Shown: positions 26,816 through 35,833 of the stretch, piece by piece | Numbering within the stretch: position 1 is the first letter of the stretch | Layout of the letters: each line of letters starts with the position of its first letter | Assembly (NCBI GenBank): GCA_023954045.1 | Contig: JAMLIR010000011.1 | Span: forward strand, 1-64,000 | Direction: 5' to 3' | DNA: 64,000 bases | Origin: Burkholderiaceae bacterium | GTDB lineage: Bacteria > Pseudomonadota > Gammaproteobacteria > Burkholderiales > Burkholderiaceae_E | Translations under genes and position numbers: made by a program | The notes under the pieces: generated by a model | What the model saw: the letters and a program-made list of their open reading frames with translations, nothing else | The model's database searches: none | Told to the model about the DNA's origin: nothing

Positions 26816-27994
26816 ATGCGTGAAGCTGTCATCGTATCGACCGCGCGGACGGGCCTGGCGAAGTCCTGGCGCGGCGCCCTGAACATGACCCACGGCGCGA
26901 CGATGGGCGGGCACGTCGTGCGCGCCGCGATCGAGCGCGCCGGCATCGAGCCCGGCGAGGTCGAGGACGTGCTGATGGGGTGCGCCACGCCCGAAGGCGC
27001 GACCGGCTCCAACATCGCGCGGCAGATCGCGCTCGCGGCAGGCTGCCCGGTGACCGTCTCGGGCGTCACGATCAACCGCTTCTGCTCGTCGGGGCTGCAG
27101 ACCATCGCGATGGCCGCCCAGCGGATCATTGCCGGCGAAGGCGACGTCTTCGTGGCGGGCGGCGTCGAATCGATCTCGTGCGTGCAGAACGAGGCGAACA
27201 CGCACATGATCACCGAAGCGGGGCTGCTGAGAACCAAGCCCGAGATCTACTGGCCGATGCTGCAGACGGCCGAGATGGTCGCCAAGCGCTACAACATCTC
27301 GCGCGAGCGGCAGGACGAGTACGGTGTGCAGAGCCAGATGCGCGCCTGCGCGGCCGCCGCCGCGGGCAAGTTCACCGACGAGATCGTCCCGATCACCGTG
27401 CGGATGGCGGTGGCCGACAAGGCGACCGGCCAGCTCGGCACCCGCGAGGTCACGCTGTCCGACGACGAGGGGCGACGACCCGACACGACCCTGGAGGGGG
27501 TCTCGAAGATCAGGCCGGCGCTGCCCGGCGGCGTGATTTCGGCCGGCAACGCGAGCCAGTATTCCGACGGCGCGGGCGCGTGCGTCGTGATGGACGCGAA
27601 GCTGGCCGAGAAGCGCGGCCTGAAGCCGCTCGGATACTTTCGCGGCTTCGCGGTCGCCGGCTGCGAGCCCGACGAGATGGGGATCGGTCCGGTGTTCGCG
27701 GTGCCGAAGCTGCTCGCGCGCGCAGGCCTGAAGGTCGACGACATCGACCTCTGGGAGCTCAACGAAGCCTTCGCGGTACAGGTCCTCTACTGCCGCGACC
27801 GGCTCGGCATTCCGAACGATCGGCTCAACGTGAGCGGCGGCGCGATCGCGGTCGGGCATCCCTACGGCGTCAGCGGCCAGCGGCTCACCGGGCACGCGCT
27901 GATCGAGGGCAAGCGCCGCGGCGCGAAGCGCGCGGTGGTCACGATGTGCATCGGCGGCGGCATGGGCGCGGCCGGGCTGTTCGAGATCGCCTGA
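26816..27994 (+). CDS. acetyl-CoA C-acyltransferase (thiolase)
   Basis: A 392-residue thiolase that cleaves 3-ketoacyl-CoA with CoA. The nucleophilic Cys is in [18 protein letters not shown], the active-site His in [22 protein letters not shown], and the second catalytic Cys in [18 protein letters not shown]. The loop sequence [17 protein letters not shown] differs from the biosynthetic PhaA type, and a degradative FadA-like role is supported by the upstream FadB-like gene. Length and start (ATG at 26,816) are as expected. It completes the beta-oxidation core of the block. Confidence 0.95.
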   Translation: MREAVIVSTARTGLAKSWRGALNMTHGATMGGHVVRAAIERAGIEPGEVEDVLMGCATPEGATGSNIARQIALAAGCPVTVSGVTINRFCSSGLQTIAMAAQRIIAGEGDVFVAGGVESISCVQNEANTHMITEAGLLRTKPEIYWPMLQTAEMVAKRYNISRERQDEYGVQSQMRACAAAAAGKFTDEIVPITVRMAVADKATGQLGTREVTLSDDEGRRPDTTLEGVSKIRPALPGGVISAGNASQYSDGAGACVVMDAKLAEKRGLKPLGYFRGFAVAGCEPDEMGIGPVFAVPKLLARAGLKVDDIDLWELNEAFAVQVLYCRDRLGIPNDRLNVSGGAIAVGHPYGVSGQRLTGHALIEGKRRGAKRAVVTMCIGGGMGAAGLFEIA

Positions 27995-28065
27995 GCGGGC
28001 GGCGAAGCGGCGCACCGCGATACGTCCACTGAGGTCTCCACTGCGCGCTCGACGCCCGGCCGACG

Positions 28066-28971
28066 ATGGAACTGCTGCGCACGCCCGATGACCGGTTCGA
28101 CGGACTGCTCGACTTTCCGTTCGCGCCGCACTATGTCGACGATCTGCCCGGCTACGAGGGAATCCGCGTCCACTACGTCGACGAAGGCGCCGCCCATCAC
28201 GGCACGGCGCTGTGCCTGCACGGCAATCCCACCTGGAGCTATCTGTACCGGCGCATGATCCCGATCTTCGCCGAGGCCGGGCTGAGGGTCGTCGCGCCGG
28301 ACCTGATCGGTTTCGGGCGATCCGACAAGCCGGTCGAGGAGTCGGCGCACGGCTTCGCGTTCCACCGCTCGATGCTGATTCGCCTGGTCGAGCGACTCGA
28401 CCTGCGCGACGTGATGCTGGTCTGCCAGGACTGGGGTGGGTTGCTCGGCCTGACGCTGCCTCCCGACATGCCGGGGCGCTTCACGCGGCTGCTGGCGATG
28501 AACACCGCGCTGGCGGTCGGCACGCCGCCCACCCGCGGCTTCGCCGAGTGGCGCGCCTACTCGAATCGCACGCCCGATCTGGCCGTGGGCAAGATGCTGA
28601 TGCGGGGCAAGCCCGACATGAGCGCGGCGGAGGCCGCGGGTTACGACGCGCCGTTCCCGGATGCGCGCTACAAGGCCGCGCTGCGGGCGTTTCCCAACCT
28701 GGTTCCCGATGAGCCCGACGCGCCCGGCGCCGAGCTCTCCGGGCGGGCCAGCCAGTGGTGGCGCGAATCCTGGAGCGGGCGCAGCTTCATGGCGATCGGC
28801 CTGCGCGATCCGGTGCTCGGCGAGGAATCGATGCTGCCGCTGCGTTCGATCATCCGGGGCTGCCCCGAACCGATGCGGCTCGCCGACGCCGGCCACTTCG
28901 TGCCGGAATGGGGCGGACCGGTCGCGCGCGCCGCGCTGGCGGAGTTCGACCTGCGCGGCCTGCGGCACTGA
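28066..28971 (+). CDS. class I (DhlA-like) haloalkane dehalogenase
   Basis: A 301-residue alpha/beta-hydrolase closely following DhlA: HGNPTWSYLYRRMIPIFAE, nucleophile Asp122 in CQDWGG, halide-binding Trp123 and Trp162 (FAEWRAY), acid Asp248 in IGLRDPVLG, and His277 in ADAGHFVPEWG. The Asp-His spacing of 29 equals that of DhlA. The cap is about 11 residues shorter than DhlA between MNT and FAEW, which is where DhlA carries a duplicated segment. It would hydrolyse a carbon-halogen bond to an alcohol in the cytosol. Genes of this subfamily are often placed in beta-oxidation operons without proven dehalogenation, so the substrate is open. The stop overlaps the next gene. Confidence 0.88.
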   Translation: MELLRTPDDRFDGLLDFPFAPHYVDDLPGYEGIRVHYVDEGAAHHGTALCLHGNPTWSYLYRRMIPIFAEAGLRVVAPDLIGFGRSDKPVEESAHGFAFHRSMLIRLVERLDLRDVMLVCQDWGGLLGLTLPPDMPGRFTRLLAMNTALAVGTPPTRGFAEWRAYSNRTPDLAVGKMLMRGKPDMSAAEAAGYDAPFPDARYKAALRAFPNLVPDEPDAPGAELSGRASQWWRESWSGRSFMAIGLRDPVLGEESMLPLRSIIRGCPEPMRLADAGHFVPEWGGPVARAALAEFDLRGLRH

Positions 28972-30824
28972 TGCGGGCGGCGCACACGATGGACTCGAAG
29001 CTCGTCTCGCGCCGCGACCTTGCGTTCCTGCTCTACGAGTGGCTCGACGCGCCGTCGCTCACCGCGCGCGAGCGCTTCGCCGAGCACTCGCGCGAGACCT
29101 TCGACGCGGCGCTCGACACCTGCGAGCGGATCGCCACTGCGCACTTCGCGCCGATCAACCGCTTGCTCGACGCGCAGGAGCCACGTTTCGACGGCGAGCG
29201 CGTCCACCTTCCGGAGCCGCTCGGAGCGGCGTTGCGGGTCTTCTGCGAGGCCGGCCTGATGGCGGCCGGCCACGACTACGGATTCGGCGGCATGCAGCTG
29301 CCGTACACGGTCGAGCGCGCCTGCTTCGCTTGCTTCAACGCGGCGAGCGTCGGCGCGGCGGCGTATCCGATGCTCACGATCGGCAACGCGAACCTGCTTC
29401 TCGCGCACGGCACCCCCGCACAGGTCGATGCCTGGGTGCGGCCGATGCTCGCGGGGCGCTTCTTCGGCACGATGTGCCTGTCCGAGCCGCAGGCCGGGTC
29501 GTCGCTGGCCGACATCCGCACCCGCGCCGAAGCGCGCGGCGACGGCAGCTGGCGGCTCTTCGGCAACAAGATGTGGATCTCCGGCGGCGAACACGAGCTC
29601 GCCGAGAACATCGTGCACCTGGTGCTGGCGCGCACGCCGGGGCCCGACGGCAACCCGGTGCCGGGCGTCAAGGGTCTGTCGCTGTTCATCGTGCCGAAGA
29701 AGCTGCTCGCCGCCGACGGCGCGGTCGGCGAGCGCAACGACGTCGCGCTGGCCGGGCTGAACCACAAGATGGGCTACCGCGGCACGACGAATTGCCTGCT
29801 CAACTTCGGCGAAGGGCGATTCCGTCCTGGCGGCGAGGCGGGCGCGGTCGGCTGGATGGTCGGCCAGCCGGGGCAGGGCCTCGCGCTGATGTTCCACATG
29901 ATGAACGAGGCGCGCATCGGCGTCGGCATGGGCGCGGTGATGCTCGGCTACACCGGCTACCTGCACGCACTCGACTATGCCCGCAACCGGCCGCAGGGCC
30001 GCCCACCCGGCGGGAAGGATCCGACGACGCCGCAGGTGCCGATCGTCGAGCACGCCGACGTGCGGCGCATGCTGCTCGCGCAGAAGTCGTACGTCGAGGG
30101 CGGGCTTGCGCTGAACCTCTTCTGCGCGAAGCTGGTCGACGACGAGCGCACGCACCCCGACGAGGCCTCGCGCGAGGCCGCCCACCGGCTGCTCGAGTTG
30201 CTCACGCCGGTTGCCAAGAGCTGGCCGTCGCAGTGGTGCCTGGAGGCCAACAGCCTGGCGATCCAGGTGCACGGCGGCTACGGCTACACGCGCGACTACC
30301 CGGTCGAGCAGTTCTACCGCGACAACCGGCTGAACCCGATCCACGAGGGTACGCACGGCATCCAGGCGATGGACCTGCTCGGGCGCAAGGTGAGGATGCA
30401 GGGTGGTCGGGCGCTCGCCGAGTTGGGCGCGCGCGTGGCCGCGACCGTCGAGCGGGCGCGCGCGGGCGACGACGAGTGGTCCGCGGCCGCCGCGCGGCTC
30501 GGCGACCTGGGCCGCCGTCTCGCCGGCTGCGTGGAGCGCCTGCACGCGGTCGCCGACGCGAAGCGCACACTGGCCAATTCGACCGTCTTCCTCGAGGCGT
30601 TCGGCCACTACGTGGTCGCCTGGATCTGGCTCGAGCAGGCGCTCTGCGCGCGCCAGGCCCTCGCTCGGACCGCAGTGCCCGATGCGGACCGCGACTTCTA
30701 CCGCGGCAAGCTGCAGGCGGCGCGCTACTTCGAGCGCTGGGAGCTCCCCAGGATCGTGCCGATGCTCGACCTGCTCGAATCGTTCGACACCACCACGCTC
30801 GAGATGCGCGACGCGTGGTTCTGA
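28971..30824 (+). CDS. acyl-CoA dehydrogenase (long form with C-terminal extension)
   Basis: A 617-residue FAD enzyme that introduces the alpha-beta double bond in acyl-CoA. The FAD/substrate segment is [56 protein letters not shown]. The helix [46 protein letters not shown] carries the presumed catalytic Glu of IHEGT. The ~180-residue C-terminal extension is typical of the ~600-residue subgroup. The ATG at 28,971 overlaps the dehalogenase stop (TGATG); Met at 28,989 is a possible alternative. It probably starts the beta-oxidation cycle served by the FadB-like protein and thiolase upstream. Confidence 0.93.
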   Translation: MRAAHTMDSKLVSRRDLAFLLYEWLDAPSLTARERFAEHSRETFDAALDTCERIATAHFAPINRLLDAQEPRFDGERVHLPEPLGAALRVFCEAGLMAAGHDYGFGGMQLPYTVERACFACFNAASVGAAAYPMLTIGNANLLLAHGTPAQVDAWVRPMLAGRFFGTMCLSEPQAGSSLADIRTRAEARGDGSWRLFGNKMWISGGEHELAENIVHLVLARTPGPDGNPVPGVKGLSLFIVPKKLLAADGAVGERNDVALAGLNHKMGYRGTTNCLLNFGEGRFRPGGEAGAVGWMVGQPGQGLALMFHMMNEARIGVGMGAVMLGYTGYLHALDYARNRPQGRPPGGKDPTTPQVPIVEHADVRRMLLAQKSYVEGGLALNLFCAKLVDDERTHPDEASREAAHRLLELLTPVAKSWPSQWCLEANSLAIQVHGGYGYTRDYPVEQFYRDNRLNPIHEGTHGIQAMDLLGRKVRMQGGRALAELGARVAATVERARAGDDEWSAAAARLGDLGRRLAGCVERLHAVADAKRTLANSTVFLEAFGHYVVAWIWLEQALCARQALARTAVPDADRDFYRGKLQAARYFERWELPRIVPMLDLLESFDTTTLEMRDAWF

Positions 30825-30847
30825 ACCCCCAACCTCTGGAGACCACC

Positions 30848-31624
30848 ATGTCGTTGAAGCAGGCGCTCGATCTCGGAGGCCGCAAGGCCATCGTCACCGG
30901 CGGCTCGCGCGGTCTCGGGCTGCAGATCGCCGAGGCGCTCGGCGAGATGGGCGCCGAGGTGCTGCTCGCCGCGCGCAGGCAGGACGAGCTCGACGAGGCG
31001 GTCGCGCACCTCGCGAAGATGGGGGTGAAGGCGCACGCGGTCGCGGCCGACCTGGGCAAGCCGGAATCGGTACACGCGTTCGCCGACGCGGCGCTCGGGA
31101 AGCTGGGGCATTGCGACATCCTCGTCAACAACGCGGGGGCCACCTGGGGCGCCCCTGCGGCGGAGCACCCGCTCGACGCGTGGCAGAAGCTGGTCAACCT
31201 GAACCTGACCGGCGTCTTCCTGCTGACACAGGAGATCGGCAGGCGCTCGATGATTCCGCGCAAGTACGGCCGGATCCTGATCGTCGCGTCGATCGCCGGG
31301 CTGCGCGGCAACCCGCCGGGCACCAACCACACGATCGCCTACAACACGACCAAGGGCGGGCTGGTGAACTTCACCCGCGCGCTCGCGGGCGAGTGGGGCG
31401 AGCACGGGATCACCGTGAACGCTGTCGCACCGGGCTTCTTCCCGTCGAAGATGACCCGGGCCACGCTGGCGGCCATCGAGGACCGCGTGAAGGAGCGCAC
31501 GCCGCTGCACCGCCTCGGCGACGACGAGGACCTGAAGGGCGCGGCCGTGCTGTTCTGCTCGAACGCCGGAAAGCACATCACCGGGCAGATCCTCGCGGTC
31601 GACGGCGGCGTCACCGCGGTCTGA
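30848..31624 (+). CDS. SDR-family oxidoreductase (FabG/gluconate 5-dehydrogenase-like)
   Basis: A 258-residue short-chain dehydrogenase. The cofactor loop is TGGSRGLG (about 18-25), the NNAG motif is in DILVNNAGATWG, the catalytic Ser in ILIVASIAGLRG and the Tyr-Lys pair in AYNTTKGGLVNFTRALA. The end GQILAVDGGVTAV is classical. The Arg residues after the Rossmann glycines (AARRQDEL) favour NADP(H). The start is the ATG at 30,848 after GGAGACC. It likely handles a hydroxy/keto pair in the pathway encoded by its neighbours. The exact substrate cannot be read. Confidence 0.92.
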   Translation: MSLKQALDLGGRKAIVTGGSRGLGLQIAEALGEMGAEVLLAARRQDELDEAVAHLAKMGVKAHAVAADLGKPESVHAFADAALGKLGHCDILVNNAGATWGAPAAEHPLDAWQKLVNLNLTGVFLLTQEIGRRSMIPRKYGRILIVASIAGLRGNPPGTNHTIAYNTTKGGLVNFTRALAGEWGEHGITVNAVAPGFFPSKMTRATLAAIEDRVKERTPLHRLGDDEDLKGAAVLFCSNAGKHITGQILAVDGGVTAV

Positions 31625-31642
31625 GTCGACGTCGCGGCTCCG

Positions 31643-32077
31643 ATGGCCACGCCGCGCAGGGACCTCGCTGGAGGCTTTCCCGTCGAGATTCCGTTCGCCG
31701 AGCACCTCGGCGCACGGCTGATCGCGCGCGACGAGGGAATGGCGCACACCGAGCTGGACCTCGCGCCGCATCACTGCAATTCGTTCGGGGCCGCGCACGG
31801 CGGCGTGCTGATGACGCTGCTCGACGTCACGATGGCGATGGCCGCGCGTTCGCGTCCGCACCATCCGGACGACGACCGAAGCGGCGTCGTGACGATCGAG
31901 ATGAAAACCTCGTTCCTGCAGCCGGGACAGGGTCGCCTCGCGGGTCACGGGCGCTGCGTGCATCGAACGCGTACGATGGCATTCTGCGAGGCCGACGTGG
32001 TCGACGCGGCCGGACGGCTGGTGGCGCGTGCCTCGGGCACCTTCAAGTACCTCCGACTGAGAAAGGCCGGACCATGA
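31643..32077 (+). CDS. PaaI-type hotdog-fold acyl-CoA thioesterase
   Basis: A 144-residue hotdog protein with the family core HHCNSFGAAHGGVLMTLLDVTMAMAARS, the HGG block carrying the catalytic region. KTSFLQPGQGRLAGHGRCVHRTRTMAFCEADVVDAAGRLVARASGTFKYL completes the fold. It would hydrolyse acyl-CoA to free CoA, relieving CoA sequestration during breakdown. The stop overlaps the following reductase gene by 4 nt (ATGA), so the two are coupled. Confidence 0.9.
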   Translation: MATPRRDLAGGFPVEIPFAEHLGARLIARDEGMAHTELDLAPHHCNSFGAAHGGVLMTLLDVTMAMAARSRPHHPDDDRSGVVTIEMKTSFLQPGQGRLAGHGRCVHRTRTMAFCEADVVDAAGRLVARASGTFKYLRLRKAGP

Positions 32078-33072
32078 GCGAAAAGAACCTGCAGATCCTG
32101 CTGGCCAGCCGCCCGAAGGGCGAAGTCACGCCCGCCAACTTCAGGCTGGTCGAGACCGCGATCCCGGAGATCGGCCCCGGCGAAGTGCTGGTGCGCAATC
32201 ATTTCCTGTCGCTCGACCCGTACATGCGCGGCCGGATGGACGACGCGAAGTCGTACGCGGCCTCGCAGCCGCTCGACGAGGTGATGATCGGCGGCACGGC
32301 CGGCGAGGTAATCGAGAGCCGCAACCCGAAGTTCGCGGTCGGCGACAAGGTGATCGGCATGTTCGGCTGGCAGCTGTACGGCAAGACCGACGGATCCGCG
32401 ATCCGCAAGGTGGACGCGACGCACGTGCCGCTGTCGGCCTGGCTCGGCGCGGCCGGGATGCCCGGCATCACCGCGTGGTACGGCCTGAACCGGATCATCG
32501 CGCCGAAGGAGGGCGAGACGGTCGTGGTGTCCGCGGCCAGCGGCGCGGTGGGCTCGGTCGTCGGGCAGCTCGCGAAGCGCAAGGGCTGCCGCGTGGTGGG
32601 CGTCGCGGGCGGAGCGCAGAAGTGCGCCATCGTGGTCGACGAGTACGGCTTCGACGCCTGCGTCGACTACAAGGCGGGACAGATCTACGCGGACCTGCGG
32701 GCGGCCACGCCGGACGGCATCGACGGCTACTTCGACAACGTCGGCGGCGAGACGCTCGACGCGGTGCTGCGCCGGATGAACGCGTTCGGGCGAATCGCGA
32801 TCTGCGGGCTGATTTCGGGCTACGACGGGCAGGCCATGCCGCTGCAGAACTTCCGCTCGGTGCTGGTCAACCGGCTGCGGATCGAGGGCTTCATCGTGTC
32901 CGAGCACATGGAGCTGTGGCCGGACGCGCTGCGCGAGCTCGTCGGACTCGTGGGGGCCCGCGAACTGAAGTATCGCGAGACGATCGCGCAGGGCCTGGAG
33001 AGCGCTCCGGAGGCGTTCATCGGCCTGCTCAAAGGACGCAACGTCGGCAAGCAACTGGTGAGGCTCGTCTGA
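32074..33072 (+). CDS. NADP-dependent MDR oxidoreductase (leukotriene B4 dehydrogenase/CurA-like)
   Basis: A 332-residue zinc-independent medium-chain reductase. The N-terminal substrate domain has LVRNHFLSLDPYMRGRMDD, a hallmark of the prostaglandin/2-alkenal reductase group. The Rossmann motif is VVVSAASGAVGSVVGQLAK (about 150-168), with GVAGGAQKC giving NADP preference. A GYFDNVGGETLDAVLRRM segment and GRIAICGLISGYDG follow. It would reduce the double bond of alpha,beta-unsaturated carbonyl compounds. The ATG overlaps the thioesterase stop; the next gene begins 2 nt after its stop. Confidence 0.92.
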   Translation: MSEKNLQILLASRPKGEVTPANFRLVETAIPEIGPGEVLVRNHFLSLDPYMRGRMDDAKSYAASQPLDEVMIGGTAGEVIESRNPKFAVGDKVIGMFGWQLYGKTDGSAIRKVDATHVPLSAWLGAAGMPGITAWYGLNRIIAPKEGETVVVSAASGAVGSVVGQLAKRKGCRVVGVAGGAQKCAIVVDEYGFDACVDYKAGQIYADLRAATPDGIDGYFDNVGGETLDAVLRRMNAFGRIAICGLISGYDGQAMPLQNFRSVLVNRLRIEGFIVSEHMELWPDALRELVGLVGARELKYRETIAQGLESAPEAFIGLLKGRNVGKQLVRLV

Positions 33073-33074
33073 CC

Positions 33075-33947
33075 ATGAAGGACTTCGCGGGCAAGGTCGC
33101 CGTCGTTACCGGCGCCGGCAGCGGCTTCGGACGCGAGTTCGCGCGCATCGGCGCGCGGCTCGGCATGAAGCTCTCGCTGGCCGACATCCAGCCCGAGGCG
33201 CTCGCCGCGACGGTGGACGAGCTGCGCGGGCAGGGCGCGCAGGTGATCGGCGAGACGGTCGACGTGAGCCGCGGCGCGGACGTCGAGCGGCTGGCGCAAC
33301 GCACGCTCGACGCCTACGGCGCGGTGCACCTGCTGTTCAACAACGCCGGGGTCGCATCCGGAGGGCTCGTCTGGGAGAACAGCGTCAAGGACTGGGAGTG
33401 GGTGCTGGGCGTCAACCTCTGGGGCGTGATCCACGGCGTGCGCACGTTCGTGCCGATCATGCTGGCCCAGGGCGACGAATGCCACGTGGTCAATACCGCG
33501 TCGGTGGCCGGCCTGCTGTCTCCGCAATTGATGGGGGTCTACAACGTCAGCAAGCACGGCGTCGTGACGCTGACCGAGACGCTGTACCAGGACCTGCGCG
33601 TGACCGGCGCGCGGATCGGCGTGAGCCTGCTGTGCCCGGCGTTCGTGCCGACCGGCATCGCGCAGTCGCACCGCAACCGGCCGGCAGGGCTGCAGGACGA
33701 CGCTGCACCGACCGCGTCGATGATCGCATCGCAGAAGGCGTCGGAGAAGGCCGTGTCGTCGGGTCGGATCAGCGCCGCCGAAGTGGCCCGGATGACTTTC
33801 GACGCGATCGGCGAGGATCGCTTCTACGTGATCACGCACCCGAAGATCCTCGCGTCGGTCGAGTTGCGCCTGCAGGACGTGATCGCGCAACGCAATCCGA
33901 GCGACCCGTTCAGCTTCAAGCCCGACGTGGCGCACCGTCCCGGCTGA
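33075..33947 (+). CDS. SDR-family oxidoreductase
   Basis: A 290-residue short-chain dehydrogenase: cofactor loop TGAGSGFG (about 13-20), LLFNNAGVASGG, catalytic Ser in VVNTASVAGLLSPQ, Tyr-Lys in GVYNVSKHGVVTLTETL. A C-terminal extension of ~60 residues goes past the core (IASQKASEKAVSSGRISAAEVARMTFDAIGEDRFYVITHPKI), typical of the SDR subgroup found beside beta-oxidation genes. It uses Asp after the second strand (SLADIQPE), which favours NAD(H). It is part of the tightly packed series; no SD beyond a weak purine stretch is seen. Confidence 0.92.
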   Translation: MKDFAGKVAVVTGAGSGFGREFARIGARLGMKLSLADIQPEALAATVDELRGQGAQVIGETVDVSRGADVERLAQRTLDAYGAVHLLFNNAGVASGGLVWENSVKDWEWVLGVNLWGVIHGVRTFVPIMLAQGDECHVVNTASVAGLLSPQLMGVYNVSKHGVVTLTETLYQDLRVTGARIGVSLLCPAFVPTGIAQSHRNRPAGLQDDAAPTASMIASQKASEKAVSSGRISAAEVARMTFDAIGEDRFYVITHPKILASVELRLQDVIAQRNPSDPFSFKPDVAHRPG

Positions 33948-33963
33948 AGCGAGGCCGCGCCGC

Positions 33964-34878
33964 ATGAGTGCCTCCGCGCCCCCCGTCGTCACGTCGGGCC
34001 ACTTCGTCCAGGTCGCGCCCGACGTCCGGCTGCACTACGCGTCGTGCGGCGCGCCCGGGGCGCCGCTGATGGTCTTCCTGCACGGCTTTCCCGAGTTCTG
34101 GTACGCGTGGCGCGCGCTGCTGCCCGCGTTCGGCGACCGGTTCCACGCGGTGGCGCCGGACCTGCGCGGATACAACCTGTCGGACAAGCCTGCGGACGTG
34201 CGGGCGTACCGGGCCTCGGCGCTGGTGGCCGACATCGACGCGCTGGTGCGCGGCCTCGGGCACGAGCGCTGCGTGCTGGTCGCGCACGACTGGGGCGGCG
34301 CGGCGGCGTGGTCGTACGCGATCGCGCACCCGCAGCGGGTCGCGAAGCTGGTGATCCTGAACTCGCCGCACCCGGTGCCGTTCGCGCGCGCGCTGGCGCA
34401 CGACGCCGCCCAGCAGGCGGCGAGCCAGTACATGAACTGGCTGCGCCGGCCCGGCTCGGAGGCGGTGCTCGCGCGCGACGACTTCGCGCGACTCGACGAA
34501 TTCTTCCTGCGGCTGGGCGGCGCGGCCTGGTTCCACGGCGAGGTGCGCGACGCGTATCACGCAGCGTGGGCGCAGCCTGGCGCGATCGCCGGCGGCGTGA
34601 ACTACTATCGTGCCTCGCCGCTGTATCCGCCGGTCGGCGACGACCCCGGCGCCGCGCGGCTGGCGCTCGCCGAAGACGACTTCGTCGTGCGCGCGAAGAC
34701 GCTGGTGATCTGGGGCGACGGCGACACCGCGCTGCTGCCGGTACTGCTCGACGGCCTGGACCGGCTGGTGCCCGACCTGCGCATCGTGCGCCTGGCCGAC
34801 GCGACGCACTGGCTCGTGCACGAGCAGCCGCAACGGATCATCCGGGAGATCTCCGGGTTCGTCGACGATGCCGCTTGA
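33964..34878 (+). CDS. epoxide-hydrolase-like alpha/beta hydrolase
   Basis: A 304-residue hydrolase with the epoxide-hydrolase pattern: HGFPEFWYAWR (40-50), nucleophile Asp109 in AHDWGG, acid Asp254 in WGDGDTAL, His282 in ATHWLVHE, and cap tyrosines in QYMNWL (Tyr156) and NYYRAS (Tyr214/Tyr215) that would open the epoxide. Fluoroacetate dehalogenases share the same scaffold, so activity on a halide is an alternative. No signal peptide is present. It overlaps the start of the next hydrolase by 11 nt. Together with the dehalogenase this suggests a pathway with hydrolytic attack on activated carbons. Confidence 0.88.
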   Translation: MSASAPPVVTSGHFVQVAPDVRLHYASCGAPGAPLMVFLHGFPEFWYAWRALLPAFGDRFHAVAPDLRGYNLSDKPADVRAYRASALVADIDALVRGLGHERCVLVAHDWGGAAAWSYAIAHPQRVAKLVILNSPHPVPFARALAHDAAQQAASQYMNWLRRPGSEAVLARDDFARLDEFFLRLGGAAWFHGEVRDAYHAAWAQPGAIAGGVNYYRASPLYPPVGDDPGAARLALAEDDFVVRAKTLVIWGDGDTALLPVLLDGLDRLVPDLRIVRLADATHWLVHEQPQRIIREISGFVDDAA

Positions 34879-35833
34879 CCCGCAGGTCGAGAAGATCCTC
34901 TACTGGGCGCAGCGCTCGTCGGTGCCGCCCTATCCGGAACTCGGCGCGGTGCAGGCGCGCGAGCACTACGCGAAGGCGTCGGCGACGCTGGACATCGTGC
35001 CCCCGCCGCTGCACGCGGTGGAAGACATCGACGTCGAGCTGCCCGGGCGCGTGCTGCGGGTGCGCCAGTATGCGCCGTGGCCGCACAGCTGGGCCGAGCC
35101 GCGGCCGGCCTTGCTGTATTTCCACGGCGGCGGGTTCACGATCGGCTCGGTCGACACGCACGATCGCGTCTGCCGGGTGCTCGCGCTCGGCGGCGACTGC
35201 CTGGTGTACTCGGTCGACTACCGGCTCGCACCCGAGCATCGCTTTCCGAGCGCGCAGGACGACGCGTTCGAGAGCCTGGCGTGGCTGCGCAACGAATCGA
35301 CCGCGCTGGGCGTCGATTCCTCGCGGATCGCGGTCGGCGGCGACAGCGCCGGGGGAACCCTCGCGGCGGCCAGCGCGATCCACGCGCGCGACCGCGGCTG
35401 GCCGCTCGCGCTGCAGCTGCTCATCTACCCCGGCGTGTCGAGCCACCAGGACACCGATTCGTACCGGCGCTTCGCCAGCGGCTACCTGCTCGACGCGCAG
35501 ACGGTGCAGTGGTTCTTCGCGCAGACGCTGCGCGACGACGAAGATCGGCTCGACTGGCGCTTCGCGCCGCTTCGCGCGCCGGATCTGCGCGGCGTCGCGC
35601 CGGCGTGGATCGCCGGGGCCGAATACGATCCGCTGATCGACGAAGACCGCGCCTACGCCGAGCGGCTGCGCGAAGCCGGCGTCGCGGTGCGCTTCGTCCA
35701 GTACGATGGCATGATCCACTCGTTCTTCCAGCACGCCGGCTTCGTGCAGGCGGCGCGGCGCGCGCACGAGGACGCCTGCGCGGCGCTGCGCGAGGGGTTC
35801 GGGCAGGGCGAGCAACCGGGGGCGACGAGATGA
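34868..35833 (+). CDS. HSL-family (alpha/beta hydrolase fold-3) esterase
   Basis: A 321-residue carboxylesterase. The oxyanion motif HGGGF is at 86-90, the nucleophile Ser160 in GGDSAGG, the acid Asp254 in AEYDPL and His284 in GMIHSFF. SVDYRLAPEHRFPSAQDD is the usual conserved block. It would hydrolyse short-chain esters or lactones in the cytosol. The stop overlaps the next gene's ATG by 4 nt. Its place at the end of the catabolic series points to an ester or lactone intermediate, though that is inference. Confidence 0.9.
   Translation: MPLDPQVEKILYWAQRSSVPPYPELGAVQAREHYAKASATLDIVPPPLHAVEDIDVELPGRVLRVRQYAPWPHSWAEPRPALLYFHGGGFTIGSVDTHDRVCRVLALGGDCLVYSVDYRLAPEHRFPSAQDDAFESLAWLRNESTALGVDSSRIAVGGDSAGGTLAAASAIHARDRGWPLALQLLIYPGVSSHQDTDSYRRFASGYLLDAQTVQWFFAQTLRDDEDRLDWRFAPLRAPDLRGVAPAWIAGAEYDPLIDEDRAYAERLREAGVAVRFVQYDGMIHSFFQHAGFVQAARRAHEDACAALREGFGQGEQPGATR

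Noticed and set aside
24071-28015. A 1,314-codon open frame on the minus strand
   Set aside because: It runs antisense to the FadB-like and thiolase genes and through the inverted-repeat element. It is Arg/Ala/His-rich with no domain. High GC leaves the antisense frames of real genes open.
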